NCBI GenBank assembly: GCA_964617665.1
Contig: CAZUAH010000527.1
Location: forward strand, 1-9,636
Direction of reading: 5' to 3'
Source: JADHUC01 sp964617665
GTDB lineage: Bacteria; Planctomycetota; Planctomycetia; Pirellulales; Pirellulaceae
DNA length: 9,636 nt
The notes beneath the pieces were generated by a model. It did no database searches and was not told where the DNA came from. It saw only the letters and a list, made by a program, of their open reading frames with translations. Positions 1 to 6,776 of the stretch are shown one piece after another. The first letter of the stretch is position 1, and each line of letters begins with the position of its first letter. The position numbers were made by a program, and so were the translations under genes.

Positions 1-1
1 T

Positions 2-1474
2 GGTGTAAGGGACGTGCAGCGCTGGATGCATCAGCTGGCTACCGGAATGCCCCTTGCGCCGCCCTCATCACGCGAAAACCCGGACCCGCCCCCGCCGCTG
101 CCCCGAAAACTCATCAAGCTGAAAAGCTGGAAGAAACCCGAACTACTCGCCGAGCGCCCGTCGGTTTATGCCCACACCTTGCAGATCGCGGTCGATGCAG
201 GCGTTAGCCCGCCGCTGGTGTGGGTGCCCAACGGTGATGGTCCCGGAACGCTGCAGCAGCTCTCGGGCGACGATCTTTCCCTCAAGAACCAATGGCAGGA
301 TGATGGCAGCACGCTGAGCAACCCGCGACAGGACGGGAAGATGGCTGTGTTGAACGTGGATCCCGAAACGGGCCACGTCTACGTGGAAGACGATGCCAGC
401 TACCGCTCCAAGACCTTCGGTACGGTCTATCGTCTGAACCAAGAGGGTGAGGTTCTGAAGACCTGGGATCCCTACTTCATTGACATTGAAGAGAGCGGGC
501 TTATCTCGCCTTGGGGCGCCATCAATCTCGAACGGGGCTTCCGCTATCCCGAGGAGCACCTGTTTATCGATTCCGTATTTGGAAAGGACGGCCGGATCTA
601 CCGCTGGAAGCTTCATGACGATGGCATCAGCATCCTGCGCTTCGACCGCGATGGCGAGCCCGTTCCTTTCGAATCCACGGGCACGAACGAAATCCTGGTG
701 GACGATATCCCCATCACAGGCAGGGCCTACAAAAACGCACATCTCAACAAGCAATTGACCTGCTGGTGGGATATCTATGTTGGGATGAACGTGGACGCAG
801 AAGGCAATATCTACTACGCTGGCAAGCAGAAGCGATATATAGAACAGGACATGATACTGTCCCGCTATGGCTTGTACCGGTCAATCGATGTCTACGACGC
901 CACGGGTAAATTGAAACAAGACGATGTGCTAAACCTTACCAGCGTGATGGGTATTGAGGTTGATGCTGAGGGGCACCTGTACATCCTTCACATCCCCTCC
1001 GACGGTCGTGAGCCTGAGAAGCCCATTGCCCGAAAGGTGGCCGGCGCGCCCAAACGACTTCCCATGCGCTCCTACGTGCTGTCCAAGTTTGCTCCCACCG
1101 GTGGCAAGCCCATTTGGTCGCATCCCTGGCATGGCAACCAGGGCATGGGCCTCATTCCGCCCAATCCGCACTGCATTTGCAGCACCCACCGGATCAACCA
1201 GGCGCTGGACGGGAAGGGCTACATCTACGTAGCCAACAAATTCAGCGTCCAAGTTGTCGATACGGAGACGGGCAAGCTCGTGGGCGAATTCGGTACTTAT
1301 GGAAACGTGGACTGCAAAGGAAAGGGCAGCGCGTATCCGAATCCCGAACTGCCATTCGGAGCCATCTCCAGTCTGGCCGTATGGAAAGACAAGCTGTTTG
1401 TTTTGGATGTGATCAACCGCCGCCTCGTCAAATTGAACATCAGCTATGACCCGGCATTGAAAAGCGCGAATTAG
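2..1474 (+). CDS. Secreted-type NHL-like beta-propeller protein, 3' end only (5' end outside the window)
   Basis: The frame is open from base 2 with no stop, so the GTG at 14 is probably internal and this is the C-terminal 490 residues of a longer protein. After a proline-rich linker (about residues 27-34) come repeated blade-like units with NHL character: VDAEGNIYYAG (about 264), IEVDAEGHLYIL (about 318), LDGKGYIYVANKF (about 402) and a final KLFVLDVINRRLVKLN. Near residues 370-395 there is a His/Cys-rich stretch with HPWHGNQ and HCICSTHR. From memory, large propeller proteins of Planctomycetota and Lentisphaerota share a C-x-C segment followed by an 'FGxYGN...KGS..P.PE.PF' block, which is visible here as EFGTYGNVDCKGKGS. 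The gene ends in TAG followed directly by TGA. Substrate and activity are unknown; a binding or quinoprotein-like enzymatic role cannot be separated from sequence. No signal peptide can be assessed because the N-terminus is missing. Confidence 0.8.
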   Translation, partial: GVRDVQRWMHQLATGMPLAPPSSRENPDPPPPLPRKLIKLKSWKKPELLAERPSVYAHTLQIAVDAGVSPPLVWVPNGDGPGTLQQLSGDDLSLKNQWQDDGSTLSNPRQDGKMAVLNVDPETGHVYVEDDASYRSKTFGTVYRLNQEGEVLKTWDPYFIDIEESGLISPWGAINLERGFRYPEEHLFIDSVFGKDGRIYRWKLHDDGISILRFDRDGEPVPFESTGTNEILVDDIPITGRAYKNAHLNKQLTCWWDIYVGMNVDAEGNIYYAGKQKRYIEQDMILSRYGLYRSIDVYDATGKLKQDDVLNLTSVMGIEVDAEGHLYILHIPSDGREPEKPIARKVAGAPKRLPMRSYVLSKFAPTGGKPIWSHPWHGNQGMGLIPPNPHCICSTHRINQALDGKGYIYVANKFSVQVVDTETGKLVGEFGTYGNVDCKGKGSAYPNPELPFGAISSLAVWKDKLFVLDVINRRLVKLNISYDPALKSAN

Positions 1475-1475
1475 T

Positions 1476-1755
1476 GACCACTTCGCATGGACGGTCTTCA
1501 CTGCCTCTCGACCAGCGGGCGTGACGTCGATGGCCAACCCGTCGAATCCGAAATCGTCGGCAAGGACAATCCCATCAACGTCAGCATGGTCAACAAGGTT
1601 AGCGTCGGGGGGGAGGACACGAGACGGGCAGGTCTTCCTACGGTAAGTTCATGCGAGCGAACTTTGGTGTCAAGCCATTTGTAGGATCGCTCGACGAAGT
1701 CTCCGTTTGGGCGCGGGCGCTGACCGCGGCAGAAGTCATTGAACTCGCGAAATAA
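1476..1755 (+). pseudogene. Remnant of a LamG (concanavalin-like) protein, C-terminal part, frameshifted
   Basis: No single frame covers this stretch, but joining frames gives a recognisable LamG C-terminus. One frame reads VDGQPVESEIVGKDNP and NKVSVGG (about 1526-1612). It then runs into a tract of seven G at 1607-1613. In the frame that stops at 1755 the reading continues GHETGRSSYGKF, then FVGSLDEVSVW and ARALTAAEVIELAK. Adding one G to the tract would join the two halves. Further upstream the text HFAWTV (about 1479-1496) lies in a third frame, implying a second break near 1497-1530. The ending matches the style of the intact FecR-LamG protein's end (GRIDELAFFGSALTSDQI). No start codon or ribosome site is convincing, and the remnant abuts the tandem stops of the propeller gene, so its 5' part was probably lost. 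A sequencing error in the G tract could explain one break but not the missing start. Confidence 0.62.
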
Positions 1756-1759
1756 GGGG
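1754..1759 (+). promoter_or_regulatory. Ribosome binding site of the serine hydrolase gene
   Basis: AAGGGG overlaps the stop codon of the LamG remnant and lies 7 bases before the ATG at 1767. It supports that start, and it shows that the upstream reading frame once ended in a tightly packed operon. Confidence 0.5.
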
Positions 1760-1766
1760 CTTCAAG

Positions 1767-2870
1767 ATGAAGAAACATCGCAAACCAATGTGGATCCAAC
1801 TTCTGGCGTGTCTAGTAGTAAGCCTACCCGCTTTTGGGGCGGAAACACCCCTGCCTGTTGCTAAGGACCTGAGTTCGCATGGCGTGACACGGGGCCAGCT
1901 CGATCGGCTTGACGCCATTATGCTTGGCGCCATTGAGCAAGGGACGATTAAGGGGTGCTCTTATCTTGTGGCGCACAAAGGGGAAATCGTCTACAAGAAA
2001 GCGCACGGAGCATTCACAACGGACGAACGGGTTTTCCTGGCATCGGTCTCCAAACCCTTTGCTGCATCCGTCATCATGGCCCTGGCTGAGCAAGGAAAGC
2101 TGAAGCTGGATGATCCGGTGGAGAAATACCTGCCGGAATTCAAAGGGATACGAGTAATAGGCAGCGAGACGCCTGCGCGGCCGATGACGATTCGCCATCT
2201 GCTCTCGCACATGGCGGGCTTTTGGGGGAACAAGAAGATTACCCCCGAGAAGCTGGCTCTGATCCGCAATCCTAGCCAGACCCTGGAAGAATCGGTCCTG
2301 GGCGCTGCGCAGTACGATCTCGTATGCGAGCCGGGAACGAAGTGGATTTACTCCGGAATCGGATATTGCGTGGCGGGCCGTGTCGCGGAAGCCGCTCTAG
2401 GCGACCAGTCGTTCGAGAAGGTTGCACAGGACGCCTTGTTTCGCCCCCTCGGTATGAATCGCACAACCTATGCGCCCACGTCAACACGCCCTTTCATCCT
2501 GGTGGGTGGATCGCTGAACTCAACGCTGGACGATATGGCTGTGTTCGGTCAGATGCATCTGAACGACGGCGTGTACAACGGAGAGCGAATCCTCTCCGAG
2601 GCTTCTGTAACCGAGCAGCGGCGTCTACAGATACCTGAAGAACGCTTTAGAGCGCCGGGGTTGGGATGGCACCGGGCCTTCCCTGATGAGGATGGCCGGG
2701 CAGGTCTCCTTATAATCAGCGGCGCGACGGGGCCGAATTTTCAAGTCGACCGGAGGCGGCAAACAGTGACCGTTTTTTTGGTGCGTACGAGCTTACAAAA
2801 AGTCGTACCCCTATTTACTGACCTTAATCAACGCGTCGAACAAATTTTTCCGGTGGCGAAGACACGATGA
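1767..2870 (+). CDS. Secreted serine hydrolase, beta-lactamase / penicillin-binding (class C-like) family
   Basis: The 367-residue protein opens with a Sec-type signal (MKKHRKP, then hydrophobic to about residue 20, probable cleavage after AFGA at 25). The nucleophile motif SxxK is S93-V-S-K96 in FLASVSKPFAAS, followed by the family helix LAEQGKLKLDDPVEKYLP and the typical TIRHLLSHMAGF block (141-152). The second motif is Y195-S-G197 in IYSGIGY, where Asn is usual at the third position. The third motif region is ISGATG (317-322), where His or Lys would normally precede the Gly. Family members are esterases, D-aminopeptidases, carboxypeptidases or transpeptidase-like proteins. In sulfatase clusters an ester-cleaving role on acylated glycans is plausible but inferred. 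Its stop overlaps the following sulfatase start by four bases (ATGA), so the two are translationally coupled. The altered motifs leave catalysis unproven. Confidence 0.88.
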   Translation: MKKHRKPMWIQLLACLVVSLPAFGAETPLPVAKDLSSHGVTRGQLDRLDAIMLGAIEQGTIKGCSYLVAHKGEIVYKKAHGAFTTDERVFLASVSKPFAASVIMALAEQGKLKLDDPVEKYLPEFKGIRVIGSETPARPMTIRHLLSHMAGFWGNKKITPEKLALIRNPSQTLEESVLGAAQYDLVCEPGTKWIYSGIGYCVAGRVAEAALGDQSFEKVAQDALFRPLGMNRTTYAPTSTRPFILVGGSLNSTLDDMAVFGQMHLNDGVYNGERILSEASVTEQRRLQIPEERFRAPGLGWHRAFPDEDGRAGLLIISGATGPNFQVDRRRQTVTVFLVRTSLQKVVPLFTDLNQRVEQIFPVAKTR

Positions 2871-4342
2871 ATCTCTCTCAATCTACATCACTGATTGCTT
2901 TGCTGCTGACTGCAGCGACGGCCTTGGGGACGCCAGTTGCCGAAAACCCCAATGTCATCTGGATCATTGCCGAAGACATGTCTTGTGATTTTGGCTATCA
3001 GGGGCAACCACTGGTTGATACGCCTCATGTTGACCGATTGGCCAAAGAAGGGGTGGCCTTCTGCAACGCCTATGTCTCGAGCCCGGTTTGTTCGCCGAGC
3101 CGTTCCGCGTTGATTACCGGGATGTACCAGACGAGCATTGGCGTGCAACACCACTACACGGGCCGTGGAACGATCAAACACCATCTGCCTGCCCATGTGA
3201 GACCGATTCCGGAATTGTTCAAGGAAGCGGGGTATTACACCTGCAATACGAACCAGGGGTTCAAGACGTTCGGTAAGACGGACTATGACTTTGAGTATGA
3301 GAACGACGCGCTCTACGATGCGCCGGACTGGTCAGGCCGTAAAAAGGGCCAGCCGTTCTTTGCCCAGATTCAACTCCGCGGCGGCAAGCTAAGAAATGTT
3401 CCGGGGTGGTACGCTCAAGTTGAAGCGGATGTGAACGACTTGGTCACTGCGGACCAGGTGACCTTACCGCCGTATTATCCCGACGATCCAATCTTCCGTG
3501 AAGACTGGGCGCAGTATCTCAACAGTGTGCAATACACAGACAAAGAGGTTGGGCTGGTTCTGCAACGACTTGAGGAAGAAGAGCTTCTTGATAACACGGT
3601 CATCTTCTTGATCACGGACCACGGAATCAGTCAGGCAAGGGGCAAGCAGTTCCTTTATGATGAAGGAGCGAAGATCCCCTTTGTGGTTTGGGCTCCGGGC
3701 CGCATCGCATCGGGGACTACCCGCGATGAACTCATTGTCCATATCGACATGGCAGCCACCTCGTTGTATTTCGCGGGGATCGACATTCCTGAGTATATGC
3801 AGTCACGGCCGCTGTTTGGTCCTCAGGCGCAGTCCAGGGAGTATGTGGTATGTGCCCGGGACCGTTGTGATGAAACCGTTGACAGGATTCGCAGTGTCCG
3901 CAAGGGCGACTACAAGTACGTCCGAAACTTCTATCCCAAACGGCCCTATTTGCAGCCCTGCATATACAAAGATCACAAGCCGTTTATGGAGCCCCTGCGC
4001 CAACTGTACGCGGACGGCAAACTCAACACTGTGCAGTCATTGATAATGGCCGAAACACGGCCCGAAGAAGAACTGTATGATTTGAGCAAAGACCGCTGGG
4101 AAGTTCACAATCTGGCAAGACAACCGGAGCATCTGGACAAGCTGAGAGAAATGCGGGCTATCTTGACCAACTGGATTATCGAAAGCGACGATCAGGGCCG
4201 CTTTCCTGAATCTGAAGCTGCCTACGATAGCGCCATGAAGAAGTATTTGGACGGTATGATAAGGCGTGGAGACACGGAAAGAGCACAAGAGCTCCAAAGT
4301 AATATCGATCTCATGATTCAATGGGATGCGGAAGGCAAATAG
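2867..4342 (+). CDS. Sulfatase of the formylglycine (S1) class, heparan N-sulfatase-like
   Basis: Cleaves sulfate esters or sulfamates using a formylglycine made from Cys75 in the signature C75-S-P-S-R79 (VCSPSRSALITGMYQ). An N-terminal hydrophobic signal (SLIALLLTAATALGTPVA, cut near residue 21-25) sends it out of the cytoplasm. Calcium ligands are visible as E36-D37 in IIAEDMSCDFG and D251-H252 in ITDHG. Three features resemble the sulfamidase-like subgroup (heparan N-sulfatase/SGSH type): the 'AEDMS' start, the GKTDYDFEYEN segment (K137, D139), and the block after DHG, ARGKQFLYDEGAKIPFVVW. At 491 residues the length is normal. The start at 2867 overlaps the hydrolase stop; the only upstream Shine-Dalgarno-like bases are a weak GGTGG, which fits re-initiation by coupled ribosomes. 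No maturase for the formylglycine is in the window, so it must be supplied elsewhere. Substrate specificity is inferred from motif style only. Confidence 0.93.
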   Translation: MNLSQSTSLIALLLTAATALGTPVAENPNVIWIIAEDMSCDFGYQGQPLVDTPHVDRLAKEGVAFCNAYVSSPVCSPSRSALITGMYQTSIGVQHHYTGRGTIKHHLPAHVRPIPELFKEAGYYTCNTNQGFKTFGKTDYDFEYENDALYDAPDWSGRKKGQPFFAQIQLRGGKLRNVPGWYAQVEADVNDLVTADQVTLPPYYPDDPIFREDWAQYLNSVQYTDKEVGLVLQRLEEEELLDNTVIFLITDHGISQARGKQFLYDEGAKIPFVVWAPGRIASGTTRDELIVHIDMAATSLYFAGIDIPEYMQSRPLFGPQAQSREYVVCARDRCDETVDRIRSVRKGDYKYVRNFYPKRPYLQPCIYKDHKPFMEPLRQLYADGKLNTVQSLIMAETRPEEELYDLSKDRWEVHNLARQPEHLDKLREMRAILTNWIIESDDQGRFPESEAAYDSAMKKYLDGMIRRGDTERAQELQSNIDLMIQWDAEGK

Positions 4343-4350
4343 GTGTCATC

Positions 4351-4562
4351 ATGAAGAAGCTAAGCTTGCTCGATCGGGTGCGCTCCCTCCGGTTGGGAGT
4401 TCTGCAAGAGCCGAAGTAGCCGACGATGCTAATCCGCCGATCAAAGAGGAACAAGTCGAGGCGATCCTCAACGATCTGCTTAATCTGTGGCGGGATCCGC
4501 TGCACAATAGCGGAACTGTGGCTCAAACCGCCTCAGCTTTCTGCCGAAAGGGGCCGGAATAA
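4351..4562 (+). pseudogene. Possible broken small gene between the sulfatase and the terminator
   Basis: An ATG at 4351, with GGTG five bases upstream, opens a 22-codon frame (MKKLSLLDRVRSLRLGVLQ) that stops at 4417-4419. A different frame then reads a protein-like stretch, EVADDANPPIKEEQVEAI followed by LNDLLNLWRDPLHNSG and TAQ-like text, and stops at 4560-4562. Joining them near 4410 would give a protein of about 70 residues. The same second frame also runs back to an ATG at 4326 inside the sulfatase end, so an intact 78-residue overlapping gene is an alternative reading. I recognise no family. The acidic, helix-like middle part is the only reason to suspect coding; it may be chance. Confidence 0.25.
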
Positions 4563-4577
4563 TTTCCCGCCTTTTTT
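4552..4577 (+). terminator. Intrinsic terminator-like hairpin after the first sulfatase operon
   Basis: An eight-base stem GGCCGGAA / TTCCCGCC (one C-C mismatch) closes a TAAT loop and is followed directly by six T at 4572-4577. It sits about 210 bases after the sulfatase stop and about 100 bases before the sigma factor start. It therefore probably ends the transcript of the 1767-4342 operon and insulates the regulatory gene. Stem stability is moderate because of the mismatch. Confidence 0.6.
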
Positions 4578-4645
4578 CTTGTTCTCAACCGTAACCAATC
4601 CATACTCCCGCGCTATATCCCTACTGACCAGCCGGTGTTGATCAC

Positions 4646-4693
4646 GGGAATACATGCCCGGAGAACGAATGGAAATACATGTCCGGAAAACGA
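4646..4693 (+). repeat. Two-copy tandem repeat covering the sigma factor start codon
   Basis: Bases 4646-4668 and 4671-4693 are alike at 20 of 23 positions, with a 25-base pitch. Each copy carries AATACATG, then CCGGA, then AACGA. The second copy contains the chosen start ATG (4679). The first contains an equivalent ATG (4654) in another frame, which opens a competing reading frame across the true start. It could be a local duplication without function, or a binding site or translational control element. Confidence 0.7.
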
Positions 4694-5209
4694 CCAGAAC
4701 CATCCTTCGAATTCGTTCAGCTTCTGACCAGCCATCAGAGCCGACTATACGCCTATGTACTGTCGCTTCTTGGCAACCGTACTCAGGCGGAGGATGTCAT
4801 GCAGGAGACCAATGCCGTTCTCTGGCGTAAAGCGCACGACTTCAAAATGGGCACCGACTTCGGTGCCTGGATGCTCAAGATCGCCTACTTCCAGGTCATG
4901 GCTCACCGCCGCAGACTCACCCGGGATCGCCTTGTTTTCGACGATGACTTCCTTCAAGACATCGCTGAAGACGCGGAGCAGCAGTGCGAGTGGCAGGGAG
5001 AAAAACAACGACGTCTGGGCGACTGCATCGGAAAACTAACCGAACGGTATCAGGAACTCATCCGCCGTCGATACACCGAAGGTGCCACTCTGAAATTCAT
5101 AGCCGCTCAAAGCGGTCAGTCAGAGAACTCAATCAAGCAGGCCCTTTTCAGAGCGCGCGCCGCTTTAATCGAGTGCGTCAAACGTCAACGCCCGGAGGAA
5201 GCTGTATGA
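4679..5209 (+). CDS. ECF-type RNA polymerase sigma factor (Rhodopirellula/Verrucomicrobium family)
   Basis: A 176-residue sigma-70 family factor with only regions 2 and 4, the ECF layout. Region 2 spans about residues 10-80: FVQLLTSHQSRLYAYVLSLL, then NRTQAEDVMQETNAVLWRK (core binding and -10 recognition) and WMLKIAYFQVMAHRRR. Region 4 spans about 112-168: KLTERYQELIRRRYTEGAT, then a helix-turn-helix FIAAQSGQSENSIKQALFRAR that reads the -35 element. An acidic linker (DDDFLQDIAEDAE) joins them. The subfamily assignment rests on the overall style and on the following FecR-LamG gene. The ATG at 4679 is chosen because it begins just before the conserved region; upstream Shine-Dalgarno bases are poor (GGAAA three bases before ATG). 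Its stop overlaps the anti-sigma start (ATGA), coupling synthesis of the two at a near fixed ratio. Confidence 0.92.
   Translation: MSGKRPEPSFEFVQLLTSHQSRLYAYVLSLLGNRTQAEDVMQETNAVLWRKAHDFKMGTDFGAWMLKIAYFQVMAHRRRLTRDRLVFDDDFLQDIAEDAEQQCEWQGEKQRRLGDCIGKLTERYQELIRRRYTEGATLKFIAAQSGQSENSIKQALFRARAALIECVKRQRPEEAV
5194..5200 (+). promoter_or_regulatory. Ribosome binding site fixing the FecR start at 5206
   Basis: GGAGGAA lies inside the last codons of the sigma gene, five bases before the ATG at 5206. It is the strongest Shine-Dalgarno match in the window. It decides for this start over an in-frame ATG at 4984, which would read through most of the sigma gene's region 4 in another frame. Confidence 0.8.
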
Positions 5210-6744
5210 CGGAGGAAGAGAAAAAAGAACTAGAATCTCTCCTCATGGAGCTTACGGAGGGCGAGCTTTCGTCGGAACAAGGTCATCGTTTGACGGAGGT
5301 GATTCGCCAGCATCCGGCGGCAAAACAACAGTACCTTGAATACTGCCAGGTTCACACCATGCTCGCATGGGAACACGGTGTGTTGGCGGATCTACTGTTG
5401 TCGGATCGTTCAGACGCACCCGAACCTCCCTCAGATTCCTTCCGCTTTTGGAAACCATTGGCCATGGCCGCCGCGCTGGTGCTGGCCGGAGTGATCCTGT
5501 GGCCACAATGGGGCGCACCATCAAGAATGAAACCAGGCGAAACGGTCGCTTCTCTGACCCGGAGCGTGGCCGCCAGTCTGGAACTGTTCGGCGCGTCGTC
5601 GGACTTCAACAATGGCAGCGCCGTACGAACCGGCAGTTACCAACTTGACGAAGGCCTTGTTCAAATCACCTTCGAATCAGGTGTCGAAGTGGTCATCGAA
5701 GGACCGGCTGCTTTCGAAATTCATGGCCCTGAGTTCATGATCTTGAACGAAGGACGTCTGGCGGCCAATGTAACTCCGCAGGGCGTTGGCTTCACAGTGG
5801 AAACACCGGATGCTGAAGTGGTTGATTACGGTACAGAATTCGCCATCGAGGTCGAGGACGAACGCAGCAGTGAAGTCCACGTGTTCAAAGGGGAAGTGGA
5901 AGTGCAACCCAAGTGGCAGGACACCTCGATCGATCCCGTTCGTCTTACCGCGAATCAGGCGACTCGCATCGATCACTCGACTCTCATCCCGCTCGGCATC
6001 TCCGTAGATGATCAGAGATTTCTCAGAAGTCTCGATGAGCCGGAGCCAACGTATAGCGGAAACGTTCGTGAACTCCTGCCGCTCGCTTACTATCGCATGG
6101 CGGTCATCGACGACGGGCGTACCTTGAAGGATGCTGCCAAAGGTCATGAAAATACGGCCTCAGTAATAAAAGGTGATACGCGGCGCCAACCATTCGCTCC
6201 GGGCCGTATCGGTTCATCCCTTCGTCTGGATGGGCCTAAGACGGGAGGGTATGCACAGATCTCCTCAGGCCTCGAACTCCCAATAACAGAGTTCACCATC
6301 ATGGCTTGGATCCGCACTCAGACATTGCCAAGGAACGCAGTTCTCGTCTCAGACATGAATCTCTCGGGCGACGAAACATTTCGCTTTGGGCTTGTTGGCG
6401 ATCATGGGCATTTGGGCCTCACCCTCGCCAACGGAAAGCGGTTTCTACAGGTAGTGGATTCGTCACCTTTGCCTCTCGAAGACTGGGCGCATGTTGCCGT
6501 CGTCAAGACGACGGAAGGTTTGCGGCTATACAGAAACGGAGCCCTCGTTTCCTCAGAGCCTCTAAATGGGTTTCAAGCACAACCGCACAACCCTCTCAGC
6601 ATCGGGGGAATCCCTAAAGAGTCCGACGGCAAGAAACGAAATCGAAGATCGGGCTTCTGGCACGGACGGATCGACGAACTTGCCTTCTTCGGATCAGCTC
6701 TGACCAGCGACCAGATTAAAAACCTGTTTCAACTCACCCCATAA
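5206..6744 (+). CDS. FecR-type membrane anti-sigma factor with C-terminal LamG domain
   Basis: 512 residues. The N-terminal part (1-80) is the cytoplasmic sigma-binding segment, with an acidic start and the YLEYCQVHTMLAWEHG helix usual in PVC-group FecR proteins. A single membrane helix (about 84-100, LAMAAALVLAGVILWPQW) follows. A FecR domain lies at about 130-255, visible as GLVQITFESGVEVVIEGPA, FMILNEGRLAANV, VDYGTEFAIEV and EVHVFKGEVEVQ. A LamG/concanavalin-like domain fills 335-510, with RLDGPKTGGYAQI, FTIMAWIRTQ, WAHVAVVKTTEGLRLYRNG, LSIGG and a typical ending GRIDELAFFGSALTSDQI. Known FecR proteins hold an ECF sigma factor at the membrane until signalled. The LamG domain would face outward and could bind glycan, making it the likely sensor (inferred). 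The gene overlaps the sigma gene by four bases and precedes a sulfatase by 32 bases, which suggests one operon. Confidence 0.9.
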   Translation: MTEEEKKELESLLMELTEGELSSEQGHRLTEVIRQHPAAKQQYLEYCQVHTMLAWEHGVLADLLLSDRSDAPEPPSDSFRFWKPLAMAAALVLAGVILWPQWGAPSRMKPGETVASLTRSVAASLELFGASSDFNNGSAVRTGSYQLDEGLVQITFESGVEVVIEGPAAFEIHGPEFMILNEGRLAANVTPQGVGFTVETPDAEVVDYGTEFAIEVEDERSSEVHVFKGEVEVQPKWQDTSIDPVRLTANQATRIDHSTLIPLGISVDDQRFLRSLDEPEPTYSGNVRELLPLAYYRMAVIDDGRTLKDAAKGHENTASVIKGDTRRQPFAPGRIGSSLRLDGPKTGGYAQISSGLELPITEFTIMAWIRTQTLPRNAVLVSDMNLSGDETFRFGLVGDHGHLGLTLANGKRFLQVVDSSPLPLEDWAHVAVVKTTEGLRLYRNGALVSSEPLNGFQAQPHNPLSIGGIPKESDGKKRNRRSGFWHGRIDELAFFGSALTSDQIKNLFQLTP

Positions 6745-6766
6745 GTTTAAACCTGGAAGAAACCTG
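6720..6766 (+). repeat. Three direct copies of AAACCTG before the second sulfatase
   Basis: AAACCTG occurs at 6720-6726 (within the FecR gene end), 6749-6755 and 6760-6766. The last two are 11 bases apart, one helical turn, and end 10 bases before the ATG at 6777. They may be operator half-sites or chance. The nearest ribosome-site-like bases (GGAAGA, 6755-6760) overlap them and lie further than usual from the start. Confidence 0.4.
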
Positions 6767-6776
6767 AATAGTAACC

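Noticed and set aside
14..16. GTG at 14 as the start of the propeller gene
   Set aside because: The frame is open to the window edge, there is no ribosome site, and the sequence lacks a signal peptide, so it is most likely internal.
1800..1815. Possible lipobox LLAC in the serine hydrolase signal peptide
   Set aside because: The Cys at residue 15 comes too early in the hydrophobic stretch; a normal signal peptidase cut after AFGA fits better.
4579..4606. Sigma-70-like promoter TTGTTC - 16 bases - CATACT before the sigma gene
   Set aside because: Matches to consensus are weak (3/6 and 4/6) and partly inside the terminator T tract; not enough to call.
4984..5205. N-terminal extension of the FecR protein from an ATG at 4984
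   Set aside because: It overlaps the sigma gene's conserved region 4 in another frame and reads as unstructured Arg/Ser-rich text. A strong GGAGGAA site supports the start at 5206.
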